Of a stretch of DNA of 18,656 bases, positions 18,296 through 18,656 are shown in pieces. Source of the stretch: Paraglomus occultum (lineage: Eukaryota > Glomeromycota > Glomeromycetes > Paraglomerales > Paraglomeraceae); contig CAJVPJ010000708.1 in assembly GCA_910592205.1 (NCBI GenBank), forward strand, positions 1 through 18,656, in the 5' to 3' direction. Every line of letters begins with the position of its first letter. Positions within the stretch are counted from its first letter, which is position 1. The notes beneath the pieces were generated by a model. That model was not told the origin of the DNA and did no database searches. It saw only the letters and a list, made by a program, of their open reading frames with translations. The translations under genes were made by a program, and so were the position numbers.

Positions 18296-18656
18296 AGAAC
18301 ACTTGTATTGTGACTTTTAGCACATTGTGCAGTTAGTACAATTAATTATCACTATGTTACATTATAATTATTATATATTTATTTATTTAGTAAATAAAAA
18401 TGTGTGTTTTTGTTGTCGGCTAATAGCACGACTGGTACAGAATCTATAAAGTAGCGAGTTTATTTTTAAACTTTGTGTTCCTTTGACCAAATCGTATAAG
18501 CATTTACGAGAGCACCGTTTACGTTTTCTGTTACAGAATTTGAATTACAAAATAAATTATTGCATTATTGGTGTATTAAGGGAGGTCACAAACGGCTAAT
18601 ACTAACAATGAATAAAGCGTTTATAATCCGTGTTTAGAATTATTGTATCAGATGTC
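18296..18656. other. Downstream region of the multi-pass gene; no further gene seen
   Basis: It contains the 3' UTR and polyadenylation signal of the preceding gene, then AT-rich sequence to the window edge. No open frame, tRNA or repeat could be supported. Confidence 0.5.
18393..18398 (+). terminator. Polyadenylation signal AATAAA with GT-rich downstream element
   Basis: AATAAA occurs 98 bases after the stop codon and is followed directly by a TGTGTGTTTTTGTTG stretch, a typical GU-rich downstream element. Confidence 0.6.

Noticed and set aside
1-18656. CRISPR array, tRNA, rRNA or prophage content
   Set aside because: No regularly spaced direct repeats with unique spacers, no recognizable tRNA B-box with acceptor pairing, and no rRNA or phage-like genes were seen; the intron-bearing genes indicate a eukaryote.

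Overview
The window looks like nuclear DNA of a filamentous fungus. It is AT-rich. Coding regions are broken by short introns (about 68-98 nt) with GT..AG ends and TTAAT/CTAAT-like branch sequences, and genes are separated by long non-coding stretches. Two signaling genes point, by inference, to an arbuscular-mycorrhizal (Glomeromycotina) or closely related genome. One is a protein kinase fused to a long Sel1 (TPR-like) repeat array. The other carries the CxxC...W-T-[ST]-G-N...LDDxIKxSQ...EWIPF module that I associate with the expanded kinase families of those fungi. The genus cannot be fixed from this sequence.

Layout. Positions 1-73 are one end of a pogo/Tigger-like transposon with iterated TTATACCGAT motifs. 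Positions 475-3774 (minus) hold a four-exon kinase-Sel1 gene (about 1026 aa) whose Sel1 array is split by a hydrophobic segment and which ends in a GA-microsatellite-encoded Glu/Arg tail. Positions 5103-6441 (minus) hold a two-exon Pro/Ser-rich protein with a C-terminal membrane anchor. About 3 kb without a convincing gene follows. Positions 9466-11992 (plus) hold a second kinase gene built from three degenerate kinase N-lobes in tandem, with cysteine knuckles between them, followed by one complete kinase domain; it contains a one-base frameshift in the third N-lobe. Another 2.6 kb of non-coding DNA carries a large imperfect inverted repeat. Positions 14594-15576 (plus) encode a type II membrane protein of the DUF3712/LEA14-like kind. 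Positions 15577-17457 are non-coding and contain a 111-bp MITE with TA target duplications. Positions 17458-18295 (plus) encode a multi-pass membrane protein whose first coding exon is only 7 nt.

How it fits together. No operon logic applies. The genes are independent eukaryotic units, and only the two kinases are related to each other. The central observation is in the 9466-11992 gene: each degenerate N-lobe reproduces the beta3-lysine / alphaC / 'GITxDPxTxxY' pattern of the complete domain. Two of the three degenerate copies, plus the complete copy, also carry a phase-0 intron at the same alphaC position, as does the kinase-Sel1 gene. This argues that the gene grew by repeated duplication of a partial kinase exon pair, with the catalytic C-lobe kept only in the last copy. 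The two transposon-like fragments share a terminal repeat and suggest one pogo-like family active in this genome.
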